Of a DNA stretch of 64,000 nt, positions 32,368 to 42,362 are shown one piece after another; position 1 is the first letter of the stretch, and every line of letters starts with the position of its first letter. This DNA comes from Tritrichomonas musculus (Eukaryota; Parabasalia; Tritrichomonadida; Tritrichomonadidae), in contig JAPFFF010000005.1 in assembly GCA_039105265.1 (NCBI GenBank), forward strand, positions 4,387,501 through 4,451,500. The letters are read 5' to 3'. The notes below the pieces were generated by a model. The model searched no databases and had not been told where the DNA came from. It saw only the letters and a list, made by a program, of their open reading frames with translations. The position numbers were made by a program, and so were the translations under genes.

Positions 32368-33068
32368 AACTGGTTCTCAACGGTTGTACAAGTATTTGAG
32401 AGGAATTCAAATTTCGTATTTGAAATTTCGTTAATATCTAAAATTATAATGAATATTTATTTTATATACTTTCATAATTAACAATATAATGTTTGATTAG
32501 TTATAATGATTAAATAAGTTATTTAAAATATTGTTAAATTGTGCATTTAATTGCTTTTTTAAATTTTCTTCAGAAATGAATAAACTTCTATACAATTTTT
32601 GAATGTAGATAAATATAAATTCATAGAAAGAAAATTTTACATCATTCAAATTTTCAAAAGAAAAAATTATAATTGAATTCAAATCATTTTTATTTAGTAT
32701 TCCTTGGAGAAAGCTAATCAGAATCTCGTGTATCATTAGTAAAAATGTTCCAACGCAACAAATAGATGCAAATTACATGGCACTTTGGAGTAACTCAGAA
32801 CGTTCCCATGATTAATGATAATCAAATTTCAAATAAATATAGGCTCATTACCAAACTATATAGCAATTCAGCAATACTAGCTTACAAACTGTCATACATT
32901 TCCATTTCTTTTATTATATAAATCAAATCTAATCATAAATTCCTTTTTTTTATTCTTTTTTATTTAAATATGAAAAAACGGTTGTACAACCTAATTGAAT
33001 TTTGAAAGCAGATAAATGTAAACTTTTGAATATCTTTCAATTAGTTGTACAACCGCTGAGAAGCAGGT
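32368..33068 (-). mobile_element. 700-bp TA-flanked element, copy 2 (inverted)
   Basis: This is the reverse-complement counterpart of the copy at 27397-28097. It has the same ends (AACTGGTTCTCAACGG...), and the same 79-codon frame now lies at 32497-32736 on the minus strand. The right end differs slightly (GCAGGTTA), so the TA flank is not perfect there. It is inserted in the left part of the Tc1 element. Confidence 0.75.
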
Positions 33069-33241
33069 TAAAAATTTTTTTGAATTTTTTTTCAAAAAGA
33101 TAAACAAAAAACATAATATTTTACACGCGAAGAATAAAATTTTAACCCATATCACTCAAAATTGAATTAATAAAAATAAAAAATATTCAAAACATGATCG
33201 GCGATAATTTTTTACTTCAGAAATCTTGATCTGTAATGAAT

Positions 33242-34365
33242 TTAATGTTCTGAATTTTTGATAGCTGGTATTTGAAATGGTCTAAATTGAAAGGTTAATT
33301 GGTCTTGAACAAAAACTAAATCAGTTCTATATTTATCATGCTGGTTTTTTACTTGTTTCCAGTGTCCATTTAGTGAGTTCCCACCAATTTGGTTGCAAAC
33401 AATGCAACGAGCTAAAAAGCTTGAGTAATAATTGTGGATCTTTTGTTTTGATATTGAAAACCAAATACGACGTAGAAAAAAAAAAGCTGCTCTTTTGAAT
33501 CGAACCAGTACCCACTGATTCTGGATTTCATGAGGTCCCAGACCTGCTCGATAGGAGACAGGTCTGGAGACCTCGCTGGCCATGTAATTTTCCTTGGTAC
33601 ATTTTTTTCGATCACTGATTTGGTGAATAAAGACCTATGAGGAGGTGCATTATCCTCCTGCCACTGCCAGTTAAAACCGAAGTTTTGATATAAATTAAAA
33701 AAAAGTCTATTATTAATAAGAGACTGACAATAATACTGAGAATTAACTCTTTGGTTAAACCAGAGAAGATCTGACTGATAACCGTTAGGTCCTATAGCAC
33801 CCCATATCATAACCGATGTGGGGTGCTGTACCTTTTCATAAAAGGCTTCATCTGGAAATTCTCCTGGCGTTCTCCAAATTCCTCCACCTCTTGTATCGAC
33901 TTCGACCAGGCATTCGTCTGAAAAAATGATATTTGGCATGTCTCTATAGCTTTTGAAGACAAATTTCTTGGAAAATTCAACTCTTGCACTTTTATGCGCT
34001 TCTGTTAATGGTGGTATAGCAGTTTTTTCGAAAAATTTGATTTTATTTGAATTTAAAATTGACTTTACTGAGGTTTCAGATATTTCAAAATCTTTCGAAA
34101 CTTCCTTCAGTTTTTGAGTAGGAGAAGATTTCATCGATCCTATAACGCCATTAATCATATCTGAGCAGATTTCTATCGGTCTGCCTCTCTTTGGTGAAAT
34201 CGTATTATGATCCAAATAAGAATCATAAAATGTTCTTACAGTGCTTGGTGCTCGATTCAATAATGAACCAATCAATTCCCAAGGGCGTCCAAATACTTCT
34301 ACTTTTTGGATAATTAATATTTTTTCTTGCTCATTTAGAGGTCCTTTAATTGTCATTTTTATCAT
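33242..34365 (-). pseudogene. Tc1-like DD34E transposase with one late frameshift
   Basis: The open part starting at 34365 covers 317 codons. Residues 10-110 form the paired helix-turn-helix DNA-binding region (LNEQEKILIIQKVEVFGRPW, TVRTFYDSYLDHN, SPKRGRPIEI). The catalytic core has FSDECLVEVDTRG, QEDNAPPHRS and SPIEQVWD, again with 34 residues between the second Asp and the Glu. After SRISGYWFDSKEQL the frame changes at an A/T homopolymer (about 33470-33482). The family's C-terminal end, YYSSFLARC to SLNGHW, continues in the next frame down to 33242. All catalytic residues are present, so this copy is much better kept than the one at 20042-21101. Confidence 0.85.
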
Positions 34366-34508
34366 AAATTTGAGAGTGCATTCAAAAACAATTTGAATTA
34401 ATTTTTTGCAAAAAGTTATTTTTTATTTATTTTTATTTGCACTTTTGATTAAAACCGCAAATAACATTCTCAAAATTGAGAAAAGCGGACATTATTTAAT
34501 CAAGTTTA

Positions 34509-35040
34509 AAAAAGTATAAAAAAGTATTCAAAAAATTTAAAAGTTTTCAAAAAGTGGTGTAGAAAAATACGATTCCCCTTATTATTTGTTGTTTTTTTAA
34601 TGCGATAAATTAGTAAAATCAATGTCTAACATGATACTTAGTTAAATCACTAATGATTTATATTTTTTTATCGATAAATATCAATAAAAATTGAAAAAGA
34701 ATTTAAAATTTATCTATATTTATCGATAAAAATTTTACAATTCATCTGATCGTGAGACCATTTATCGGACCGTTAGAAAAACGTATTTATTGATACTCAT
34801 CATTCATCGGACGTTTTTTTATCGATATTATCGGATTACCAATAAACATCCGATGACCAATAAAACGGTTTATCGATAAGCATCCCTGAATACCATCTAC
34901 TAGAATTATCAATCGATGTTTTTTGAAATCGACAGAGCAATGATTGCTATTTTAATTTGAAAACATATGCGGCTAATTATACTCAAAAAAAAAAAAAAAA
35001 AATTGAAAAAATACGTTAATGCACGTTTTGTTTTCATCGA
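34509..35040. other. Right end of the 7.8-kb element and promoter side of the DZIP1-like gene
   Basis: 34660-34888 is the TATCGATA-rich terminal array. The 8-base duplication follows. About 145 bases separate it from the next ATG, with an A run at 34986-35001. The element is thus inserted very close to a host gene start. Confidence 0.55.
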
Positions 35041-35814
35041 ATGCTACCTGTCTATTACCAAATGCCATATCCAATATACCATCAATGCGTATCAATGGAC
35101 CCTTCTCCTTCATTTCGATGGTGCCCACGCAAAATGCCTTTAAACTGGAACTTAATACAAGATGTAAATGTTGATCAGATCGCCCGCGATATGGATGTTA
35201 GTTCTCTAGAATATCTTGTCCAACATATTGCATTTGCGAATATCTCTGAATCAGATAATCAACGTTTTGGTGATCGTGCTGCTTTAAAAGCTTTCAAACT
35301 TTTACAATTAGGAGTAGAATATTTAACTCATTTAAAGCGCCCTCTTCCAACTCAGCCTGATTCCGCAGAATTAAAAAAAGCACTAGGTGAAAGCCAGAGA
35401 AGAGTTGAAGAACTAGAATCCTTAATTTATGAATCTGAACTAAAAAGAGAAAGAGCACAAGCTTCAGCAAGAATATATAAGCATCGCTATGAATCATTAC
35501 AAAAACAAATTGATGATGAGGGAGAAGATGATGGTGAAATCAAAGGAATAGCCAACCAAGATCTTGATCCATTTACACCTGTTCAAAAAGAAATTAATCA
35601 ATTGAGAGCAATTGTCGAAAAAAGAGGAAAAAATATTGAACAAAGAGCGGACCAATGGAAAAGCAAATCTCGTTACCAAAATCCTATTCCACAGAGAACT
35701 GTAAATGCACAGCAAATCGAAGATTTATTTAAAAAACCAGAAAAAAAGAAAAACACTAATAATAACTTTTATCGTAATTATAGAAGCACTGAACAAAGCT
35801 CTCTTCCAACTTAA
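35041..35814 (+). CDS. DZIP1-like protein (ciliary/flagellar base)
   Basis: 257 residues. Residues about 22-105 match the DZIP-like N-terminal domain: FRWCPRKMPLNWNLIQDVNV, DQIARDMDVSSLEYLVQHI, FANIS, then ALKAFKLLQLGVEYLTHLKR. A coiled coil follows (about 110-160: LKKALGESQRRVEELESLIY). Animal DZIP1 acts at the basal body and transition zone in cilium assembly and Hedgehog signalling; trichomonads have flagella but no Hedgehog pathway, so the basal-body role is the likely one. The C2H2 zinc finger that follows the coiled coil in animal DZIP1 is not present. The protein is much shorter than animal DZIP1 (about 870). Transposon sequence ends about 145 bases upstream. Confidence 0.72.
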   Translation: MLPVYYQMPYPIYHQCVSMDPSPSFRWCPRKMPLNWNLIQDVNVDQIARDMDVSSLEYLVQHIAFANISESDNQRFGDRAALKAFKLLQLGVEYLTHLKRPLPTQPDSAELKKALGESQRRVEELESLIYESELKRERAQASARIYKHRYESLQKQIDDEGEDDGEIKGIANQDLDPFTPVQKEINQLRAIVEKRGKNIEQRADQWKSKSRYQNPIPQRTVNAQQIEDLFKKPEKKKNTNNNFYRNYRSTEQSSLPT

Positions 35815-36264
35815 TCTTCATCTGGTTACACTCGTGCTTCATCAGAGATTACCGAAGCATTTTGTGATTATAAATATGTTTGCACCTCTTCATATCTCTC
35901 AATTCATACATTTATAGCTGTATAAACTCTGTTTTTTAAAATAATATAAATTAAACTGTAATTTATAACATTTTTTTTTAATTTAATAGAGATAAAAATT
36001 AAAATCTTTTATTCAATGTTATCATTCTAATTGAGACTGATTAAACAATAATTCTGGAAAAATGAATGAGGATCATAGCTTGTGATAGCTAACATTTTTT
36101 CTCTTTTAAACTTCTATTCCTATAATATATAATATAGGAATGAAAAATGCAATCTCAACACTTCTTCTGAAGTTAGCATAATGATCGTTTTGTGTGGTGC
36201 TTGAGATAAAAATCAGCAAAAAAGCTTTTTTGAGCAGTTGCAACCTTCGAAAATAATAATAAAA
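35815..36264. other. Convergent intergenic spacer
   Basis: AT-rich, between two gene 3' ends. A small palindrome at 36117-36140 (TTCCTATA ... TATAGGAA) could form an RNA hairpin. Confidence 0.45.
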
Positions 36265-36540
36265 TCATGAATTTTCCCCATTTTCTATTTTTTCATCTTC
36301 TAGTTGTTGAATGAATTTCCCTTCTTTCATGATAAGTCTAATTTTCTCTTTTTCATAATTGCTTAATACTTCCAAATCATGACTAAAAGCTTTTTCGATA
36401 GCTAACTTTTCCTTTTGAAACTCTTGCGAAGTTTCATTAACAATATCATAGTATTGCTCACATAATGCTAAAAACGAAGACATTGGTGATGGATTTGATG
36501 AATCACTCTCTTCTTCATGCAATGCGTTATCTTGACTCAT
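36265..36540 (-). CDS. Small acidic coiled-coil protein, unknown function
   Basis: 91 residues. The first 20 are acidic and Ser-rich (EEESDSSNPSPMSS). The remainder is one amphipathic helix, likely coiled coil (CEQYYDIVNETSQEFQKEKL, FSHDLEVLSNYEKEKIRLIM). Composition and stop placement look like a real protein, and it sits with normal spacing between a DZIP1-like gene and a transporter gene. No family is recognised; a small subunit of a cytoskeletal complex is one possibility but only a guess. Confidence 0.5.
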   Translation of the reverse strand: MSQDNALHEEESDSSNPSPMSSFLALCEQYYDIVNETSQEFQKEKLAIEKAFSHDLEVLSNYEKEKIRLIMKEGKFIQQLEDEKIENGENS

Positions 36541-36845
36541 GAAAAAAGAATTTAAAATATGTTAAAAAGATCTTTTTTATAAATATGACTAATATTCAAC
36601 TGACATGCTATTTAAAAAATAAATATAAAAATACTAACGTTTTTTTTTGAATGTTCGGTTTTGACTGATCGTTCAATTCTTTTTTATTGCCCAATTATAC
36701 TATAATTATATTCTAAACCATGTCTAAATAAAAATCCTTTTTACATTCAATTCACATGAACTTTCCATTATATACAACTTTTTGAAATAATTTGATATCA
36801 TTCAATTTATAATCGCATAAAATCATTTCATAAAAAAAATCACCA
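36541..36845. other. Divergent promoter spacer
   Basis: About 300 bases between the start of the small coiled-coil gene (minus) and the start of the transporter gene (plus). No canonical TCACTT initiator is seen adjacent to either start. Confidence 0.45.
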
Positions 36846-38324
36846 ATGAGAAGATCACCAACACCTATTCGAAATGAAAAAGATTTTTTGAGGAAAAATC
36901 GGTCCTCTTTACAATATCATAGTACTGTTTGGGCAGTCCTTTTTTGCATTAATTTAATGGCCACTATTTTAATGTTTTATAATGTTATTGAACAAACGAT
37001 AGGATTTTCAAACTGTATCAATATGCTTTTTTCAAAATATCAAGATGCTCGACATTTGGTTCAAATTTATCCTGACGAAAAATTTTATCAAATTGTTAAT
37101 TTAGTTAAAAACAGCGTCAAGTTTTCTCTTATAGCTACTCTTAGTGCTAACACATTTCATTTCCTCTTTGCCATTTTCTTTCCTACTCTATATATTAATA
37201 CCAATCTTTTAGCAAATTTAATACTATTTTTAGCACCATTAACGTTTCTAATTCATAAAGGATATTTTTCATTTTCAGAAAATAATGTTGTAAATCTAGA
37301 GCAAATTTCTTATTGCATTGGTAGCATTATCTTGGCAGTAATAGGAGTTTTCTTATTTTTCTATCGTCAAAGACTAGTAAAGATGTCAGCAGCAATGATG
37401 AAGGCATCATCAAAAATGCTACTCAAGCATTTTTCACTCTTTTTTGTTGAGATCATTCAACTTCTAATTCTTCTTATTGTCAACGGATTATACATAATTT
37501 TAATACTCATAAAATACTATTATTCAACAAAATTGAATATGAATGTATTTCATTATCTATATGCAGGTTTTTCATATTACTGGATTTTGATGACTGTTTA
37601 TTATGTTGGCTATATGACAACCGCAGGCGTTGTTGGCTATGAGTTTTACCTAGGTAATCATTCATCAATGCCAATGTTTATCGTATTTCATGCTTTTAAG
37701 AGAGCCATTACATATCAGTTTGGTTGCGCTTGCTATGTTGGCCTTGTTTTGTCATTTTTCCAAACATTAAAAGAAATAATTGATTGGTTGAAACCTGATG
37801 ATTCCAAGAAAAGCGAGAACAATGAAAATACTTTATTTTTATTTAAAATTGAACAAAGTATAAAGAAAATTATTTATTACTCTTTGTACTTGATAGTCGT
37901 GATCATTGAAAAGATTTTTAAGACTTCCTCAAAACATGCACTTATTTACTGCGCTATTTTCGGTTCTTCTTATTCTAATGCATGTTATAGATGGAAAAGA
38001 CAGAGTTTTTCAGCCAAATTCATGAAATTTCAGCATAGTTCAATGATATCAAGCGCTTTATTAACCAATTATTGCATATCAACTGTTTTGGCAATTGTTT
38101 TGGCTCTTACACTTTGCTTTAATTATATTGAAGATTTTAATATCATATCCAATTTCTCTTATTTTACATCATTTTTAACATTTGCTCTAATGACGTCTGT
38201 ATTTTATATTCTAAATTCGTTAATTACAACAACATCAGATACTCTCTATTTATGCTTCCTTGAGCAACCAAATATATTACACAAAGAGTTTAGATCATTA
38301 TATGACTCATTAGAAAAAATTTAG
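36846..38324 (+). CDS. Choline-transporter-like (CTL/SLC44, PNS1) membrane protein
   Basis: 492 residues with about ten hydrophobic segments, the first near 28-48. The C-terminal half follows the CTL plan: a segment FKRAITYQFGCACYVGLVLS, a loop, IIYYSLYLIVVIIEKIFK, IYCAIFGSSYSNACYRWKRQ, and the closing TTTSDTLYLCFLEQP, which matches the DT-x-FLCxxED motif near the end of CTL proteins. The family covers choline and ethanolamine carriers in the plasma membrane and organelles. Length is close to fungal PNS1. No signal peptide is needed, and the N-terminal 22 residues are basic and cytosolic. Substrate cannot be read from sequence. Confidence 0.68.
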   Translation: MRRSPTPIRNEKDFLRKNRSSLQYHSTVWAVLFCINLMATILMFYNVIEQTIGFSNCINMLFSKYQDARHLVQIYPDEKFYQIVNLVKNSVKFSLIATLSANTFHFLFAIFFPTLYINTNLLANLILFLAPLTFLIHKGYFSFSENNVVNLEQISYCIGSIILAVIGVFLFFYRQRLVKMSAAMMKASSKMLLKHFSLFFVEIIQLLILLIVNGLYIILILIKYYYSTKLNMNVFHYLYAGFSYYWILMTVYYVGYMTTAGVVGYEFYLGNHSSMPMFIVFHAFKRAITYQFGCACYVGLVLSFFQTLKEIIDWLKPDDSKKSENNENTLFLFKIEQSIKKIIYYSLYLIVVIIEKIFKTSSKHALIYCAIFGSSYSNACYRWKRQSFSAKFMKFQHSSMISSALLTNYCISTVLAIVLALTLCFNYIEDFNIISNFSYFTSFLTFALMTSVFYILNSLITTTSDTLYLCFLEQPNILHKEFRSLYDSLEKI

Positions 38325-38526
38325 AAAAAAATGACAAGTGAAGTTCCCGAATTGTTTTGATTGAAGAAGCTTCAATATGATGTAGAAACTATTTATCATG
38401 ATGTTCAATAAATGTATATATATATATATAAATGCTTTTTATTTAAACAAACCTTTATTATTTATCAATATTCGTAATCGATTCATGGCTAAAAAAAAAT
38501 ATAAAATTATATAATAAAATATAAAA

Positions 38527-40044
38527 TTACTCTTGATAATAAGGAACTTCACTTGTTGATAAAACAATAACTTTTGAGTCAGCAAGGCACAATGCAATAT
38601 TATTTCCAGTCGGGTCCCATTGAGCCTCAAATATTCCGCTTTCTGCATCAAATGTTGCCACAAGGGCAGAATCTTCTGTTCTCCACATGTTCATAATATT
38701 GTCAATTCCTCCAGATACAAAAAAGTTACCTTTTGGAGAGAAGCATATTGTGTAAATAGGTTGAGTGTGCTTAGCAAGTACATACAAACAAGATTGACTT
38801 TGAACATCCCAAACTCTGACAGTATAATCGAAAGCTCCTGAGGCAAGTAGTTTCCGATTTCCAGGACACCATTTGATAGTATAAACATGATGCGTATGGC
38901 CATTTAAAATAATTGGCATCGATTTATCAAACGGTCTCCATACTCTTACAGTTCTGTCATCGGAACAAGAAGCTAAACAACGAGCTTCTTGATCCCATTC
39001 TATTTTGTTAACTTCGCCTGAATGACCTTCTAAAATGACAAGTGGATGAGGCTTACCTATTGAACATACTGCAATACGAGTATCACCACTACAAGAAGCA
39101 AAAGTCTGGTTATTAAGCCAATCAACATCTAAAACACGTGATTGATGGTTTTGAAAAGTTTGTTTATGCTCACCTGTTGATACGTTCCATGCAACAACCT
39201 TCTGATCGGCGCTGCCAGTCAAAAGGAGATTTCCATCTGGAGAAAATTGAACTGTAAAAACTGGTTCGTTATGAAATTCGAGAACAAATTTTAATTCACC
39301 GTCAATGGTCCATAATCTTGCACTTCCGTCATAACATCCAGTAGCTAATATTCGACCACTGGGATTCCAGGCTAATGTTGCAATATCTTTACCTGTTCTG
39401 TCTTGCTGAGTAGCATGATCTAAAATAAAATTTTGAACATTTTTGTGATTTCGAATTTCCCATATAGCAGTAGTGGCATCACCACTTCCAGTTGCAAGAT
39501 GACAACCATCTCGAGTCCATGCACCACAATAAACATCTGAGGTGTGGCTTCTGAGAATTAGAGCTTTCTTCCAATCAAAAGTGATTGGAGATGTAATTGT
39601 TGGTAATGGAGGAGCAGGAATGGGAATTGATCTTTTTTGCTGGTTTGATTGTCGAGTAGAATGACTTTGATTTGAATTTGAAACTTGCTGGTTCGATGAA
39701 CGATTATGCTGATGAAAATTCTGTTGCTGCTGCTGCTGCTGGCTTGGTTTAACAGGAACAATTGGCTCCTCATGACGCACAATGTCAACAAGAGATAATA
39801 TTATACTTTCTGGGGAATTATCAGTTTTCGCTTTTTCATTTATTCCTTTTTCCATTTGCATATAAAGCATTCCTTTTTTTAGAATTGTAACAAGGGCTTG
39901 CGGCGGTAATTGGTTTTCATTAAAATTTGAATTGTCAAGCAAACATTCATTTGCAAAAATATAAGCTGTATGTGGAAAACCTGTTTCTTGGAGATATCTA
40001 CGAACTAAAATATTAATTTCATCAGCGCTTACTGTCATTTCCAA
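38527..40044 (-). CDS. TBL1: TBL1/TBL1XR1-like LisH-WD40 protein (HDAC co-repressor subunit)
   Basis: 505 residues. A LisH dimerisation motif lies at about 8-40 (INILVRRYLQETGFPHTAYI FANE). A Gln run (QQQQQQQ) and a disordered linker follow at about 100-150. Eight WD40 repeats fill about 160-505, with typical GH...WD spacing (LASCSDDRTVRVWRP, GAFDYTVRVWDVQSQ). The order LisH, linker, WD propeller starting with WKKALILRSHTSDVYCGAWT is that of TBL1/TBL1XR1 and yeast Sif2, subunits of HDAC3/NCoR or Set3 co-repressor complexes in the nucleus. The convergent transporter gene ends 200 bases away. Confidence 0.85.
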   Translation of the reverse strand: MEMTVSADEINILVRRYLQETGFPHTAYIFANECLLDNSNFNENQLPPQALVTILKKGMLYMQMEKGINEKAKTDNSPESIILSLVDIVRHEEPIVPVKPSQQQQQQQNFHQHNRSSNQQVSNSNQSHSTRQSNQQKRSIPIPAPPLPTITSPITFDWKKALILRSHTSDVYCGAWTRDGCHLATGSGDATTAIWEIRNHKNVQNFILDHATQQDRTGKDIATLAWNPSGRILATGCYDGSARLWTIDGELKFVLEFHNEPVFTVQFSPDGNLLLTGSADQKVVAWNVSTGEHKQTFQNHQSRVLDVDWLNNQTFASCSGDTRIAVCSIGKPHPLVILEGHSGEVNKIEWDQEARCLASCSDDRTVRVWRPFDKSMPIILNGHTHHVYTIKWCPGNRKLLASGAFDYTVRVWDVQSQSCLYVLAKHTQPIYTICFSPKGNFFVSGGIDNIMNMWRTEDSALVATFDAESGIFEAQWDPTGNNIALCLADSKVIVLSTSEVPYYQE

Positions 40045-42362
40045 TTAAATTTAAATCGACCGTTTCAAATAGAAAAAGTGAAGTTTCTGAATTTACTTCC
40101 TCGTTTCTCAATGCTTCTGATTTAATTAAATCAGTCTCAAAATTTAAAAATTTATTAACTTCATAGTGATGAAAAAAAACTATAATGAGTCTAAAGTTTA
40201 AAGGAGTTTCGTTTTCCTTTTCCAAATTTAGAGTATTGGCAAATCTCTATAATTTTCTATTGCTTTTTTTTTTTTTTTTATGAGCAACCATAAGTAAGAT
40301 TTTTATGATTATAAATAATTAACATCATTCTGATTTGGAACAAATTTGATAGAATTTTAAAGAAATTATTCAAATGATGAAACTGAATCATTTATATACA
40401 ATGTGTAATTAATCATTATTTTGAAAATTATCGAATTTCTACCACCTTGCTTAGAAATTATGAATATTTGCAATTCTTCTTGATCAAAGATATTTGGAAA
40501 AAATAAAAAAAAAAGTATTTTTGATTAGCACAATAACAAAAAAGATTATATATAACTATATACTTTTGATAATAACTGGAAATGATCTGGAAAATTGTAT
40601 GAGAACGAAATGGTTAGAAAATGTGCTAAACCGTTTGAAATTGACCTATTACATTGAATTATTTTATTTTATTATAAAGTCGGATTCAAAAGGCTTGGGA
40701 CAAACTTTTTGAAAACGATAAGGTCAAATTTATAAATCTTTTAGGTCAATTTGTCCCAAGCTGAATGATTTTTTTTCTGAGAAACATTGAAAAAAATTGA
40801 ATGTTGTCCCAAGCATTTTGAATCTGACTTTAGCTGACTATAATTTTATTATTAAAATATGTAAGAAAAATAAGTATTTATATAATAAAAACTAAACTTT
40901 TTTTTTTTTTTTTTTGGTTTTTTTACGAGATTCTGAATAAAATGATGTGAAATCAAGAATTAAATTCTCTATTTTTTATAAATTCTCACAATGTTGGTTT
41001 AACGGTTTCTATAATAAAATTCCCATACTTCCAAATAATTTTATATAAAATTGACAAAATCAAAGCTATCAGGTATCAAGTAAACATAAACTATCTTTAC
41101 TAACGAGATTTTTTGAGAAAATTCAAGGATTATAGTAGAGTCGGTTTGGGACGAGAACGTCTGTTTGGAAAGAACACTTAACTTTTTTAAAAATAAAATT
41201 TTATAAATTGAATTAAAAATAATCTTATTTCTTCATGAATAAACATTTTTAGATCATTATACTTTATAAATATGATTCGAATTCTTTCCAAATATGCTGA
41301 TGTCATGAACATAAAATTTATTTTCAATATCAGATATAATTAACTTATTTTGAGATTTTTTTGAATTAACTATTTATATGAATATAATATAAAATATAAA
41401 TAATATTTATATAAGCATAAAAACTTTAAGTATAATTATCATTCAATCGCATATATATATTCATGAAAAAAACATCGAAAAATTAAATAAATGACTGAAT
41501 ATTAAGTTAATTTCATAAAAGATATTTAGTGGCCCACTAATAGTGGGATTTGCCAACTATTCTGAAAAGAAACAAATATGATTTTCAAAAAATAATTGTA
41601 ATTTTTATTCTTAAAAAACTATCAAAATATAAAATATGCTACACAACCATACTTTAAATGAATTATTACATCAACTCTTTGTAAATTAACGTTGTTTTTG
41701 CCTATAAATTTAAAGTATTTTTTCATTTTGGAACCTTAGTTATCATCAACAAGACATTTCTAATTAATGCGTTTAATTAATCACATTCAGCTAAATATAT
41801 AATCAAACAAAAAGAAAATCAATATAATTCTAATAAATATGGGTTGAAGTTTTTTTTGAAAGCCTTTTTTAAAAAAAAAACAAAAATTACGTCATATAAA
41901 TTATAAAAAATCCAAGGGATGGATTGCCTGAATCATTTCTATATCAATTAATGAAAATCAATAACAATTGAATTCATATACGAAAATTGATAAAAAATTT
42001 ATAACTTTTATTTGAAAAAAAATTTAGTATAAAAATCATTATCAATTTTGAATTCCTAAATGTTTTCCCTTATCAAAATTAAATTGAATGAGTACATTTT
42101 TCTGGGGAATTTAGAAAATGAAAAGTTTAGAAAAAGTACTCAATAATCGTTCCATTCAATAAATGATTTGATTTATTTACAATTTCTACATGGAAAAATT
42201 AAATCTATAATGAAAAAAAATGACTTTCACCTAAAAATATCAATTTCATAGAAATTTATATTTGTGAAAAAATGATCGTTAACGACAAAATACATTCACA
42301 AAAACAATGGTTGAAATCATTGAAAATCAAAAAAACAGTTTTTATTAAAACTCGCTATAAAT
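40045..42362. other. Intergenic region of 2.3 kb with one small element
   Basis: AT-rich throughout. One TA-flanked 154-bp element is present (40677-40830); no gene is supported. The last part must hold the promoter of the kinase gene at 42363. Confidence 0.5.
40677..40830. mobile_element. 154-bp TA-flanked non-autonomous element
   Basis: The ends AAGTCGGATTCAAAAGGCTT and the complement of AAGCATTTTGAATCTGACTT are inverted, extending to GGGACAA/TTGTCCC, with TA on both sides (40675-40676 and 40831-40832). The word TTGTCCCAAGC occurs once more inside at about 40750. This is a typical mariner-type miniature element. Confidence 0.75.

Larger units (their letters stand above)
32240..34506 (-). 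mobile_element. Tc1-family transposon, interrupted by a 700-bp element
   Basis: The ends AACAGGTTTTAATAATGTCC (left) and the complement of GGACATTATTTAATCAAGTT (right) are inverted repeats, flanked by TA (32238-32239 and 34507-34508). Removing the 700-bp insertion leaves about 1.57 kb, normal for Tc1. The transposase gene is on the minus strand. The element itself lies inside the 7.8-kb element near its right end. Confidence 0.8.
27120..34888. mobile_element. TIR element of 7.8 kb with TATCGATA-rich ends; nested and broken; 8-bp target duplication
   Basis: The left end CATGGTTGCTTATCGATA and right end (complement CAGGGATGCTTATCGATA) are the same type as in the 5.5-kb element. A perfect 8-base direct repeat AATACCAT flanks it (27112-27119 and 34889-34896). 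Both ends continue as arrays of TATCGATA, CCGATAA and TTATCGG words over 150-230 bases. Inside are a transposase N-terminal fragment, a broken ubiquitin protease gene, two 700-bp elements in opposite orientation, a 240-bp TTAA element and a Tc1 element. No integrase gene like that of the 5.5-kb relative remains. Confidence 0.72.
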
